Assembly (NCBI RefSeq): GCF_013185195.1
Contig: NZ_JAAZWC010000003.1
Coordinates: forward strand, 62,001 to 126,000
DNA: 64,000 nucleotides
Direction of reading: 5' to 3'
DNA from: Saccharibacillus qingshengii
GTDB lineage: Bacteria; Bacillota; Bacilli; Paenibacillales; Paenibacillaceae
The notes under the pieces are model-generated. The model ran no database searches and was not told the origin of the DNA. It saw only the letters and a program-made list of their open reading frames with translations. The position numbers and the translations under genes were made by a program. Below are positions 8,909-19,472 of this stretch, piece after piece; the first letter of the stretch is position 1, and each line of letters starts with the position of its first letter.

Positions 8909-9110
8909 AAAACAAAAAAAGACGTCGTGCTAACCGGAGGCCCGGGCAATCCGAGCAAGCAGGCTTTTGGGCCAAACGGCGCTTCCTTTTTCCTACGGGG
9001 AAAGGTAGAGTGAAATCAGGCCCGGTCGGGCGGAAGAAACGTGCACAAAACGGACCGGCGTGGAGCCTACAGCCGCAGACGACGCCGTAGAAAGGAAAGG
9101 TGAGAGGACG

Positions 9111-9650
9111 TTGACGACTTTTTATTTGATCCGGCATGGAGAGCCGGACTGGCATACGTACAAACCGCTTAACCTCAAAGGGAACGGGCGCGATCTCGTA
9201 CCGCTGACAGACAAAGGCGTGAAGCAGATCGTCGAAGCCTCGGCAGATGCCCGGCTGCGCGCAGCCGAGCTGATTCTGAGCTCGCCCTATACGCGTGCGA
9301 TGCAGACCGCCGCGATCTTGTCGAGGAAGCTCGACCTTGCGCTGCAGGTCGAATACGATCTGCGGGAATGGCAGCCCGATCTGACGTTCGAATACGATAC
9401 CGAGGAGCGCATGCGGGAACTCCGCGACGATTACAATCGCTGCGGCGGGATCTACCCGGCCGGTGAGACGAGATTATGGGAAAGCCGGGATCGACTGCTG
9501 GAACGTTTGGAGGGTGTGCTCGAACGCTATTCGCAATATTCAAAAGTCATCGTGGTCGGGCACGGGACGTTATTCGGGACCCTGGTCGGGCGGAGCGATA
9601 TCGAGCAGGGCGAGATCGTGGAATACGAGAGCCCGGACCGCGCCCGATGA
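9111..9650 (+). CDS. Histidine phosphatase family protein (phosphoglycerate mutase-like)
   Basis: A 179-residue protein with the family RHGE motif right at the start (LIRHGE, His9), the SSPYTRAMQTA loop and the second catalytic histidine in VVGHGTLFG. The substrate is unknown. The start is TTG 9111, preceded by AAGGTG; an in-frame upstream ATG at 9060 adds a segment unlike the family. It is the first gene of a three-gene unit with overlapping ATGA junctions. Confidence 0.83.
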   Translation: MTTFYLIRHGEPDWHTYKPLNLKGNGRDLVPLTDKGVKQIVEASADARLRAAELILSSPYTRAMQTAAILSRKLDLALQVEYDLREWQPDLTFEYDTEERMRELRDDYNRCGGIYPAGETRLWESRDRLLERLEGVLERYSQYSKVIVVGHGTLFGTLVGRSDIEQGEIVEYESPDRAR

Positions 9651-10111
9651 GAAACGTGCGCAAGCGCCGGCACCGCCGGCGTCTCTATCTGTACAAACGC
9701 TCCCTGTATCTAGCGGCAGCCGCCGCAGCGGCCCTGCTGGGACTGGCTTCCCGAGCTTATGCGTCCGCACTGCCGGAATTTCTGGCGCGGCATGCGGGCG
9801 ATGCCCTGTGGGCCGCTCTAGTCTATCTGCTGTTTCGGATCGTATTTCCGAATCACCGTCCGCTTAGGTGCGCGCTTTATGCGATCCTATTCAGTTTCGG
9901 CATCGAATTCAGCCAGCTGTACCAGGCGGAGTGGATCGCAGGACTGCGCTCTACGACGCTTAGCGCACTGGTGCTGGGCCGAGGCTTCCTGACGGTCGAT
10001 CTGGTGCGCTATACGGCGGGAATCGCAGCTGCTTGGGCCGCCGATCTGATCGTGCTTCGTCTTCCCGACCGGAAAGAATCCGAAAATATCCATAAGGAGG
10101 AATCCCGATGA
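9647..10111 (+). CDS. DUF2809 family membrane protein
   Basis: A 154-residue protein with a very basic N-terminus (MRNVRKRRHRRR) and four predicted helices. The motifs HAGDALWAALVY, FGIEFSQLYQAEW and GRGFLTVDLVRYTAG match DUF2809. Its function is not known. The ATG overlaps the stop of the histidine phosphatase, and its own stop overlaps the next ATG, so the three are coupled. Confidence 0.8.
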   Translation: MRNVRKRRHRRRLYLYKRSLYLAAAAAAALLGLASRAYASALPEFLARHAGDALWAALVYLLFRIVFPNHRPLRCALYAILFSFGIEFSQLYQAEWIAGLRSTTLSALVLGRGFLTVDLVRYTAGIAAAWAADLIVLRLPDRKESENIHKEESR

Positions 10112-10518
10112 AAAAAACGTTAATCGGCTGCGTGCTTACGCTTGCGGGAACATGGATTGTCGGCTGCATCTTTGTGGCTGCCGCACTGTTCGTGCCGAAT
10201 ATGTCTTCCTGGGAAGGCACCCGGTTGTGGTACGCCATCTTCGGCGGCAGCCCGTACGAAGCGGATCTGAAGCAGAGTATGGCGCTGGGACTGCCGTTCG
10301 CGATCGGGATGCTGATGTTTGCTTCGGGCATCGTGATTTTGGCCGTCGAATACTTCCGTCCGGAAGCGCGGCGGGATTCTGCGGTCGCGCCCGTCCGTTT
10401 CGAGGCCAAAGCGCCCGCATCCATCCCCGCTCCGGGCCCCCGGCCGCTTGTGACGGCTGGAGATCGCCCGGCCGGCGATAACGAAGAGATTCCGACCATG
10501 AAGGAAGTCCGTTCCTGA
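10108..10518 (+). CDS. Two-helix membrane protein of unknown function
   Basis: A 136-residue protein with one hydrophobic helix at the N-terminus (LIGCVLTLAGTWIVGCIFVAAALFV begins at residue 5) and another near 65-85, then a Pro/Ala-rich soluble tail. It overlaps DUF2809 in an ATGA and has an AAGGAGG ribosome-binding site. I recognise no family. Confidence 0.65.
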   Translation: MKKTLIGCVLTLAGTWIVGCIFVAAALFVPNMSSWEGTRLWYAIFGGSPYEADLKQSMALGLPFAIGMLMFASGIVILAVEYFRPEARRDSAVAPVRFEAKAPASIPAPGPRPLVTAGDRPAGDNEEIPTMKEVRS

Positions 10519-10608
10519 ACGATCGGTCCGCAGCGCGGCAGATCCCCTGGAAGCAAGCCTGATTTTCGAGAAAATAAATACCCGATTCAAGGAGGAACTG
10601 CCCAAGCC

Positions 10609-11046
10609 ATGATCCATATTCGCACTTTGCAGGAAACCGATCTGCCCCAGCTTGCCGTACTGTACGAACAATTGGTCGAAGAACCGTCGTCGCCGCAGCG
10701 GATGCGAGAGACGTTCGCCAAGCTTGCCGCCGATCCGAATTACCGCCTGCTCGGCGCATTTGAAGATGAGCGGCTGGCCGGAAGCGTAATGGGCGTCGTC
10801 TGCCTTGACCTGATCGGAGACTGCCGTCCGTTTATGGTGGTGGAAAATGTCATCGTATCGGATGCGTTTCGCGGCAAAAAAGTCGGAAAGCTGCTGATGG
10901 AAGAGCTGGAGCGGATCGCGCGCGAGTGCCGCTGCGCCTATGCGCTGCTTGTCTCGAGCGGCTTCCGGACCGAAGCCCACGCTTTCTATGAAGCGTTGGG
11001 GTATACCGAAGACGTAAGAGGATTCCGCCGCAGACTGACGCTTTGA
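10609..11046 (+). CDS. GNAT family N-acetyltransferase
   Basis: A 145-residue acetyl-CoA-dependent acetyltransferase. VVENVIVSDAFRGKKVGKLL is the acetyl-CoA-binding motif A, and ALLVSSGFRTEAHAFYEALGY is the typical motif B ending. The substrate cannot be inferred. An AAGGAGG site lies upstream, and a 242-bp inverted-repeat element follows directly. Confidence 0.85.
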   Translation: MIHIRTLQETDLPQLAVLYEQLVEEPSSPQRMRETFAKLAADPNYRLLGAFEDERLAGSVMGVVCLDLIGDCRPFMVVENVIVSDAFRGKKVGKLLMEELERIARECRCAYALLVSSGFRTEAHAFYEALGYTEDVRGFRRRLTL

Positions 11047-11049
11047 ACT

Positions 11050-11292
11050 TGACCGGACTTTCAGTCCGGCCAGGTTGTCTAGAAAGTCCTATTCGTTGTA
11101 GAAGCTTGTCGGCTGCGGGAGAAATTCGTTCCGGTCGCGTGTTGAAATCGGGGAAAAGGATTGAAATTTAGCGGAATTTCCCCGCTTTCAAAGGCGAACA
11201 CTATCGTTCCTACACTGATTTTCTCCCTTCGCCTCCTCGCTTCATTCAGGATTAGACTTTCTCGACACGTTGACCGGACTTTCAGTCCGGCT
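11050..11292. repeat. 242-bp element with long concentric inverted repeats (MITE-like or hairpin RNA)
   Basis: The same palindrome, CCGGACTTTCAGTCCGG, bounds both ends (within 11051-11070 and 11272-11291). Inside, 11077-11126 pairs with 11217-11265 (about 50 nt per arm, imperfect), and 11142-11156 pairs with 11177-11191 (14 of 15). All pairs share nearly the same centre, about 11168-11171, so the whole unit can fold as one long hairpin. No open reading frame is supported inside. The right end is followed by a T run. Confidence 0.6.
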
Positions 11293-11301
11293 TCTTTTTT
11301 T
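11272..11301 (+). terminator. Terminator formed by the right end of the inverted-repeat element
   Basis: CCGGACT / AGTCCGG hairpin followed by cTTCTTTTTTT. The left copy at 11051-11070 lacks the T run. Confidence 0.65.
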
Positions 11302-11321
11302 GAGAAAAAGTAAGTAACATC

Positions 11322-11351
11322 TTGTAATCGCTTTATATCCTATGCTACAAT
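11322..11351 (+). promoter_or_regulatory. Promoter of licT with a cre-like sequence in the spacer
   Basis: TTGTAA (11322-11327) and TACAAT (11346-11351) with an 18-base spacer. TGTAATCGCTTTAT at 11323-11336 matches the cre consensus TGWNANCGNTNWCA in 12 of 14 positions, including the central CG, so CcpA repression is plausible. Confidence 0.5.
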
Positions 11352-11364
11352 GATTCAGACAACA

Positions 11365-11470
11365 GGATTGTGACCGGTAACGCGGGCAATGCCTAAGTTA
11401 ACTCAAATGTTATTAACTCGGAGAGAGCTCTGCCGACTTGATGATATTTGCATTAACTTAGGCTTTTTTT
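11365..11470 (+). promoter_or_regulatory. RAT antiterminator site and terminator ahead of licT
   Basis: A ribonucleic antiterminator (GGATTGTGACCGG, 11365-11377, ending GGGCAATGCC near 11393) overlaps the 5' arm of a terminator, GCCTAAGTTAA (11391-11401) pairing with TTAACTTAGGC (11453-11463), followed by seven T. Binding of the downstream LicT-type protein would block the terminator, giving positive autoregulation. Confidence 0.85.
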
Positions 11471-11539
11471 ATAGGCGGACAGCGGGGATGAGCGAGCGAA
11501 GCGGTCGAAAATGTGCGATTGCAGTCGGGAGTGAAAACG

Positions 11540-12382
11540 ATGATTATCGAAAAAGTATTGAACAATAACGTGCTGCTGACCTGCAACGCCAAAGGGAAAG
11601 AAGTGATCGTCATGGGGCGGGGCATTTCTTTTAACAAAGTCATTGGCGACGAAGTGGACGAGCACAAGATCGACAAGATTTTTATGCTGAATACGAATGA
11701 ACTGACGGCACGGCTGACCGAGCTGCTCAACGAGATCCCCGTCGCGCATCTGGAGACGGTCAAATCGATCGTCGAACATGCGGGCCGCGTACTCGGCGAA
11801 GAATTGAACGATAATATTTACCTGTCTCTGACCGACCATATCTCGTACGCGATCGAACGCCACACCAAAGGCATCGATTTCAAAAACGCGATGCTGTTCG
11901 AGATCAAGCGCTTTTACAAAAAAGAATACGGGATCGGACAAGATGCGCTTCAGATGATCGAAGAGCAGGTCGGCGTGCGGCTCCCGGAAGACGAAGCGGG
12001 CTTTATCGCCCTGCATATCGTCAATGCCCGTACCGACGGGGCGGAGATGCGCCTGACGATGGAGATGACGGAGATTGTGCATCATATCTTGAATATCGTC
12101 ACTTATCATTACGGCATCGTGCTTGACGAGTCTTCGCTGAGCTATTCGCGTTTTGTGACGCATCTGCAGTATTTCTCGATGCGGCTGCTGCGCAAGGAAG
12201 TGCAGGAGAGCGGAGAAGATTTCCTCTACGAGCAGGTGCGCCTCAGCTACGCCAAAGCGTTCGAATGCGCCAAGAAGATCGACGATTACCTGCAGAATAC
12301 GTATCATCAGTCGCTGAGCAAAGACGAATACGTCTATCTCACGATTCATATTCAACGCATCACGACGCGCGGCGACGAGTAA
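11540..12382 (+). CDS. licT: BglG/LicT family transcription antiterminator
   Basis: A 280-residue RNA-binding antiterminator. The CAT RNA-binding domain (MIIEKVLNNNVLLTCNAKGKEV, to about residue 58, with MGRGISF) is followed by two PTS regulation domains whose histidines (for example in VAHLETVKSIVEHAG, LTDHISYAIERH and ALHIVNAR) are phosphorylated by HPr or the EII permease. It acts on the RAT sites before itself and before bglP. Start ATG 11540 gives the standard family N-terminus; an in-frame ATG 27 bases upstream is less likely. Confidence 0.93.
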   Translation: MIIEKVLNNNVLLTCNAKGKEVIVMGRGISFNKVIGDEVDEHKIDKIFMLNTNELTARLTELLNEIPVAHLETVKSIVEHAGRVLGEELNDNIYLSLTDHISYAIERHTKGIDFKNAMLFEIKRFYKKEYGIGQDALQMIEEQVGVRLPEDEAGFIALHIVNARTDGAEMRLTMEMTEIVHHILNIVTYHYGIVLDESSLSYSRFVTHLQYFSMRLLRKEVQESGEDFLYEQVRLSYAKAFECAKKIDDYLQNTYHQSLSKDEYVYLTIHIQRITTRGDE

Positions 12383-12455
12383 GGCTGCTCGGTGCAGCCT
12401 TTTCCGGACCGTTCGCGCGTCGACAACTTCATACGCAGATTTTCTATCGGATACA

Positions 12456-14574
<2,119 letters not shown>

Positions 14575-14637
14575 GCGGTCCCGACACTTGAGTGAATTCA
14601 CTTTTGTACAGATGACCGCGTTGTCCGCCTAGCCAAA

Positions 14638-14679
14638 CAAAGCCCCGAAGCCTTCAAAAAAAGGCTTCGGGGCTTTTTG
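14638..14679 (+). terminator. Terminator of bglP
   Basis: Long perfect stem AAAGCCCCGAAGCC / GGCTTCGGGGCTTT and a T run. Confidence 0.9.
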
Positions 14680-14727
14680 TTTTGTCGAAATCAGGCATCT
14701 TCCGTTTGAAAAAACCCCAGTCGTGTA

Positions 14728-14744
14728 ATACTGCATAGCAGTAT
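14728..14744. promoter_or_regulatory. Perfect palindrome upstream of manganese catalase
   Basis: ATACTGC-ATA-GCAGTAT is a 7-3-7 perfect inverted repeat about 30 bases before the start codon, in the promoter region (TTGAAA at 14706-14711 upstream). It looks like a repressor operator but does not match PerR, Fur or CtsR consensus. Confidence 0.55.
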
Positions 14745-14774
14745 ATTTCGTCTACATCTGGGAGGAAGCCTTAC

Positions 14775-15677
14775 ATGTTCAAACGTATGGAAGAGATTAT
14801 GATCGAGATTCCGGATGTCGAAAAGCCCGATCCGAATGCAGCCGCAGCCGTACAGGAACTGCTGGGCGGCAAATTCGGCGAGATGTCCACCCTGAACAAT
14901 TATCTGTTCCAATCGTTTAACTTCCGCTCCAAATCGAAGCTCAGACCGTTCTATGATCTGGTGATGAGCATCACCGCCGAAGAGCTGGGTCACGTCGAAC
15001 TGGTGACGCACGGGATCGGCAAGATTCTGCAGGGCTCCACTTCGCCGGGAGATCCCGACAAGAGCCCTCTGGACGCCGTGAAGGACGCCAGACTCTCTTA
15101 TCCGTTCCTCGCGGGCGCACAGGGCGGCATGCCGATCGATTCCATGGGCAACCCGTGGACCGGCGCGAACGTGTTCAACAGCGGCAATCTGGTCGAAGAC
15201 CTGCTGCACAACTTCTTCCTGGAGTGCGGAGCGCGTACCCACAAGATGAAAGTATACGAAATGACCGATCATCCGGCGGCCAGAGCCGTAGTCGGATTCC
15301 TGCTGGTACGCGGAGGCGTCCATGTTGTCGCTTATGCCAAAGCGCTTGAAGTGGCAACCGGCGTCAACGTGACCAAACTGATCCCGATTCCTTCGCTGGA
15401 CAACCGCAAGTTCAACGAAGCGCGCAAATACGAAGAAAAAGGCGTACACACCAAGCTGTACACCTGGAGCGATAACGACTTCACCACGATCGACCAGATC
15501 TGGAAAGGCACGCACCCGGAAGACGGGTCGCCGCTTGAAGTGATCGCCGGCGTGCCCAAAGGCGTACCGATTCCCGAGGCGCCGCCGATCGACGAAGAAT
15601 TCGCACCGGGCATTTCCGCCGCCGAATTCAAAGAGATCGCCAAGCGTCTCAAACAAGCCGGCAATATCAACGAGTAA
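14775..15677 (+). CDS. Manganese catalase
   Basis: A 300-residue non-haem catalase that destroys hydrogen peroxide with a dinuclear manganese centre. The ligands line up with known family members: Glu36 (GEMSTLNNY), Glu70 and His73 (EELGHVE), the glutamate in FFLECGARTHK and the histidine in GGVHVVAYAKALE. Length is normal. It is monocistronic with an excellent GGGAGG site, a palindrome upstream and a terminator downstream, which suggests dedicated stress or sporulation control. Confidence 0.93.
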   Translation: MFKRMEEIMIEIPDVEKPDPNAAAAVQELLGGKFGEMSTLNNYLFQSFNFRSKSKLRPFYDLVMSITAEELGHVELVTHGIGKILQGSTSPGDPDKSPLDAVKDARLSYPFLAGAQGGMPIDSMGNPWTGANVFNSGNLVEDLLHNFFLECGARTHKMKVYEMTDHPAARAVVGFLLVRGGVHVVAYAKALEVATGVNVTKLIPIPSLDNRKFNEARKYEEKGVHTKLYTWSDNDFTTIDQIWKGTHPEDGSPLEVIAGVPKGVPIPEAPPIDEEFAPGISAAEFKEIAKRLKQAGNINE

Positions 15678-15701
15678 CGTCGAGACCCGGTTCTCCAGCC
15701 C

Positions 15702-15743
15702 AAAGCCTCCGCAGCCCTTTTATGGGCGGTGGAGGCTTTTTCG
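15702..15743. terminator. Terminator after manganese catalase
   Basis: Two-part stem: AAAGCCTCC / GGAGGCTTT outside and GCCC / GGGC inside, followed by T5. It lies between convergent genes. Confidence 0.85.
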
Positions 15744-15796
15744 ATGAAGCCGCCCGGCGGCTCGCTGCCGAGACCCGCCTTCGGGTAGAAGGGCAT

Positions 15797-16516
15797 TCAG
15801 AAGCGGCCTTCGATCAGCTTGGCCGTAAATACCAGTTCTTCATTGTCGCGTGCGTTCAGACCCGATAACAGCATGCTGCCGTCTTCAAGACCGATCCGTC
15901 CGTCGAATCCCTGAAGCATCGCTTCTATGTACATGGGCCACATGGTCGTTTCGGAGCCGTGGAGCAGGATCGGAAGGGTACAGCCCGCCCGTTTCAGCAC
16001 TCTGCGAATCTGCCGGACCACCGCGGTTTCTTTGCCCGGGTCGGGCCGGTGAATGCCGATCAGTACCCGCATACAGGATTCGCAGCCCGGCATGGCTACG
16101 AAGCGTTCCGCATCGGATTCCGAACACAGACCCGCCTCTACGCCGATCCCAAGAGAAAGCGCCGCTACGGCAATCCATTCGGAATCCGGTTCGCGGATAT
16201 TCACGGAGACGTAGTCGGGAAGGGTTGTCCAGGACCACATCAACTTCATCCTTGCACCGCTGTCGGGGAGGATAAAAGCGGCGGTAGAGATCCCGATCGG
16301 AATCCCGCCCACGCGTTCGCGCACGGTCAGCAGCGTCCGGGTCACATCGGCCGCTTCCAGGGTCTCGAAGCCCTTGGTGTCACGGATATGAATATGGAGC
16401 TCGGCCGCGCCGGCACGAACCGTTTTTTCGGCATCCAGCGCGATTTCTTCCGGTGTGCAGGGAACGGCCGGGTGATCGTTTCGGCTGCGCGAGCCGTTCA
16501 GGCAGGCTTGAAGCAT
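15797..16516 (-). CDS. BKACE (DUF849) family beta-keto acid cleavage enzyme
   Basis: A 239-residue TIM-barrel protein. The opening LQACLNGSRSRNDHPAVPCTPEEIALDAEK, the metal-binding HIHIRD, and the later LLHGSETTMWPM and GLED segments are those of DUF849 enzymes, which use zinc and acetyl-CoA to cleave beta-keto acids such as 3-keto-5-aminohexanoate. At 239 residues it is shorter than the usual 270-310, so substrate and activity are uncertain. AAGGAGAA upstream supports ATG 16516; an in-frame ATG 33 bases earlier is less well placed. Confidence 0.82.
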   Translation of the reverse strand: MLQACLNGSRSRNDHPAVPCTPEEIALDAEKTVRAGAAELHIHIRDTKGFETLEAADVTRTLLTVRERVGGIPIGISTAAFILPDSGARMKLMWSWTTLPDYVSVNIREPDSEWIAVAALSLGIGVEAGLCSESDAERFVAMPGCESCMRVLIGIHRPDPGKETAVVRQIRRVLKRAGCTLPILLHGSETTMWPMYIEAMLQGFDGRIGLEDGSMLLSGLNARDNEELVFTAKLIEGRF

Positions 16517-16795
16517 ACGGCATTCTCCTTCGGAGGGATATAGGGGCAAATTCTAGTATATTCCAGTTATCGGAAGATTACTGGTTTTTTTTAAGAGACA
16601 GCCCACAAGATATAAACGTTAATCATAAACATTTATTTACAGTAACATTCATAAGCGAGTAGGTGCTAGGCCTTATTTATCCGTTTTTTTGCCCGACTAA
16701 AGTCGTCTTTAACGCTTGCTTTCTAATAAAAAAAACTTTGTATCCGATACCTTTTATAAAAGAAGTCATTTACATACATCCAGGGAGGTTGTCCA

Positions 16796-17824
16796 TTGCG
16801 AATCCATGTAACGGATCTTCAACACGGCGATATGCTGAAGGAAGACGCGTTTAACCCGGCGGGACTGCACGTCCTTCCGCGAGGGACGGTCATCAAGACC
16901 GAAGAAACGGATCTGCTGAACCGCCACAAGATCGATTACGTCGAGATCGAACCGCACCATTCGGAGACGGCTCCGGGCATTCTCAGCGCCGCGATGCAAA
17001 GTCATATTGAACTTGCGATTCGCGGATATCAGTCCATTTTCCTTGAAGCGCTCACCAGCGGCAAATTCAACGAAACCACGGTCGATTTGCAGCTTGAACC
17101 GCTGCTTCGGACCGTGGACGAACATCGCGATGTGGTGTCGCTGCTGCTTGTGCTCGAGCGCGAGGACGTCAGTTTGTACAACCATTCGATGCAGGTCGGC
17201 ATGCTGTCGTATTACATGGCAACCTGGCTCGGTTATTCCAAAGAAGAATGTTACGCGATCAGCAAAGCCGGTTATCTGCACGATATCGGCAAGAGCAAGA
17301 TTTCGCCGACGATCCGCAACCGGACGGATTATTTGACGGAGTACGACATGCAGGAGCTGCGCAAACACGCGAAGCTCGGCTACGACGTGATCCGCAATTC
17401 GATGGATGACGAAACGACGTCGCTTGTGGCCTGGCAGCATCACGAGCGGGAAGACGGTTCGGGTTATCCGCAGGGATTGACCAAAGCGGATATTCATCCG
17501 TATTCGCAGATTGTGGCGGTTGCCGATACTTACCTGAGATTGTCGGAAGGCAAAAAAGGCGAACCGAAACGCCCCCTGCTCGATATTCTGCGCGAAATCA
17601 ACGAAATGGGATTCGGCAAGCTGAATGAAAAGCCGGTCCAGGCGCTTGTCCAGCATCTGATGTCGAACCTGATCGGCAAAAATGTACGGTTGAACAGCGG
17701 CGAGACGGGGACGATCATTCTTAACAATCCGTCGGATATTTTCAAACCGCTGGTACGGGTAGGCGATCAATTTCATGACCTGTCGCGCGAGCGCAATCTG
17801 ATTGTCGACGAAGTCTTTATTTGA
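16796..17824 (+). CDS. HD-GYP domain protein, probable cyclic-di-GMP phosphodiesterase
   Basis: A 342-residue cytoplasmic protein. Its first 100 residues form an N-terminal domain seen in such proteins, followed by an HD-GYP domain with NHSMQVGMLSYYM, the HD pair in LHDIGKSKIS and the defining HHEREDGSGYPQGL. Intact HD and GYP motifs predict hydrolysis of cyclic-di-GMP, a signal for motility and biofilm. The start is TTG with GGGAGG seven bases upstream. The 280-base gap before it is AT-rich without another gene. Confidence 0.88.
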   Translation: MRIHVTDLQHGDMLKEDAFNPAGLHVLPRGTVIKTEETDLLNRHKIDYVEIEPHHSETAPGILSAAMQSHIELAIRGYQSIFLEALTSGKFNETTVDLQLEPLLRTVDEHRDVVSLLLVLEREDVSLYNHSMQVGMLSYYMATWLGYSKEECYAISKAGYLHDIGKSKISPTIRNRTDYLTEYDMQELRKHAKLGYDVIRNSMDDETTSLVAWQHHEREDGSGYPQGLTKADIHPYSQIVAVADTYLRLSEGKKGEPKRPLLDILREINEMGFGKLNEKPVQALVQHLMSNLIGKNVRLNSGETGTIILNNPSDIFKPLVRVGDQFHDLSRERNLIVDEVFI

Positions 17825-17833
17825 CGAAAGCGG

Positions 17834-17866
17834 GGCTTTTTTGGGATTTCCCAGAAAGGCCTTTTT
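17834..17866 (+). terminator. Terminator of the HD-GYP gene
   Basis: Stem GGCTTTTTTGGG / CCCAGAAAGGCC with two GU pairs, followed by T5. Confidence 0.6.
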
Positions 17867-17984
17867 GTATGCATCGGGTCATCCGGATACGGCGGCCGGC
17901 AGGAATCGAGGGTTTTTCCCCGAACTTGTTACAGCGGGCTCAATAGATTGACGAGCAAAAAAGCTGGAGCGAGGAGGACGGGCG

Positions 17985-18602
17985 ATGGAGCCGAAGTGGC
18001 TGGAATGGGCCAAAAAAATTCAAGCGATCAGCCAGGCCGGATTGGAATATTCCCGGGATGTTTACGATCTGGAACGGTTCGAAATGCTGCGTACGCTGAG
18101 TCTGGAAATCGTCCATGAACATACGGGAGTGGGCACGGAGCGGCTGCGCGATTTGTTTGCGGGCGATACCGGTTATGCGACGCCGAAAGTCGACGTTCGG
18201 GGAGTGGTTTTTCGAGGCGAACGGATTCTGCTGGTACGCGAACGATTGGACGGGGCATGGTCGCTGCCGGGCGGCTGGGCGGATATCGGACTGTCGGCCA
18301 AAGAGAATGTCGTTAAAGAAATCCGTGAAGAGACGGGATACGAAGCGGAAGCGGGCCGGCTGCTGGCTGTACTCGATAAAAAATTCCACGATCATCCGGT
18401 CTCGCCTTTTCACGTATACAAAATGTTTTTCCGCTGCGATATTGTGGGCGGGGAAGCGGCGGCGAGTCTGGAGACCAGCGAAGTCGGATTTTTTGGCGAA
18501 AATGAACTGCCTCCGCTGTCGGTCGAACGCAATACGGAGAAGCAGGTACGCCGAATGTTCGATTTTGGGAGAACGCCGGACCTTCCAGCCTGGATCGACT
18601 AA
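17985..18602 (+). CDS. NUDIX hydrolase with N-terminal Nudix_N domain
   Basis: A 205-residue hydrolase. Residues 1-60 (EWAKKIQAISQAGLEYSRDV) are the helical N-terminal domain found in ADP-ribose and related nucleotide-sugar hydrolases. The Nudix box GGWADIGLSAKENVVKEIREETG is complete, so metal-dependent diphosphate hydrolysis is expected. The exact substrate is unknown. The site GGAGG precedes ATG 17985. Confidence 0.87.
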   Translation: MEPKWLEWAKKIQAISQAGLEYSRDVYDLERFEMLRTLSLEIVHEHTGVGTERLRDLFAGDTGYATPKVDVRGVVFRGERILLVRERLDGAWSLPGGWADIGLSAKENVVKEIREETGYEAEAGRLLAVLDKKFHDHPVSPFHVYKMFFRCDIVGGEAAASLETSEVGFFGENELPPLSVERNTEKQVRRMFDFGRTPDLPAWID

Positions 18603-18727
18603 ACGCTTCCTATATTTAAAATTCAATATATGAAAAATTCATGATAGAATATACCGATTGATTGAACCGGTAAAAAAGCCGACAATAAAAAGAGCTGGAA
18701 ATTCATTACAAGAGGTATGGGGGATGA

Positions 18728-19348
18728 ATGGCAATGATAGAATTGTTGGTCGTGCGGCACGGGGAGTCGCAGGCGGATCTGGAAGACCGGCACGAAGGGC
18801 GTGCGGACTTTGAGCTGACTCCGCTCGGCGAACGCCAGGCGGGACTTGCGGCAGCCTGGATCGCCAAACGGTACCGTCCCCACGAGATTATGGCCAGCCC
18901 GCTGAAGCGCGCTGCGCGTACAGCGGAAGCCATTGCTCAGGAATGCAAACTGACGGTCGCTTACGACGAGAAGCTGATGGAATGGAATAACGGCTTGTTG
19001 GCGGGGCTCAAGCGGGAAGAAGCGCAGCGCCTTTATCCGCTTCCCGCATCCGGCAGGCAGCCTTACGATACGCTCGCCGAAGCGGAATCGGAGATTCAAT
19101 TTCGCGCGCGGGCGGAAGCCTTTTTGTCGGAACTGCTGTTTAGGCACAGGAACAAGTCCGACCTGCACCGGATCTGTATCGTTTCGCATGGCGGAATGAT
19201 CAATATGCTGTTCCACAGTCTGCTCAATCTGCCGTTCCAGACCGAAATATCGCTGGCAACCGGAGATACGGGGATCCATCTGTGGCGAATCGACCGTTCC
19301 CGCAAACGGATCGTATTTACGAATGCACAGGAGCATCTGCGAAGCTGA
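18728..19348 (+). CDS. Histidine phosphatase family protein
   Basis: A 206-residue enzyme with LLVVRHGESQADLEDRHEGR at the N-terminus, ASPLKRAARTAEAIA and the second active histidine in CIVSHGGMINML. It belongs to the cobC/PhoE-like broad-specificity phosphatases. The 125-base upstream gap is strongly AT-rich and likely holds its promoter. ATG 18728 and ATG 18734 are both possible starts; the first has GGGG in reach. Confidence 0.83.
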   Translation: MAMIELLVVRHGESQADLEDRHEGRADFELTPLGERQAGLAAAWIAKRYRPHEIMASPLKRAARTAEAIAQECKLTVAYDEKLMEWNNGLLAGLKREEAQRLYPLPASGRQPYDTLAEAESEIQFRARAEAFLSELLFRHRNKSDLHRICIVSHGGMINMLFHSLLNLPFQTEISLATGDTGIHLWRIDRSRKRIVFTNAQEHLRS

Positions 19349-19368
19349 ATATTCCCGCCCGGGGCTGC

Positions 19369-19389
19369 ACCGCCTTTGGGCGGTTTTTT
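19369..19389 (+). terminator. Terminator after histidine phosphatase
   Basis: Short stem ACCGCC / GGGCGGT with a TTT loop, followed by T6. Confidence 0.75.
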
Positions 19390-19472
19390 GCCGTGGGGTT
19401 CGAGGGGCTTTGCAACTTTTTCCCGCTTGCGCTACGATAAAAAGAGAGCGATGCGTTAAAGGAGGAAAGAAT

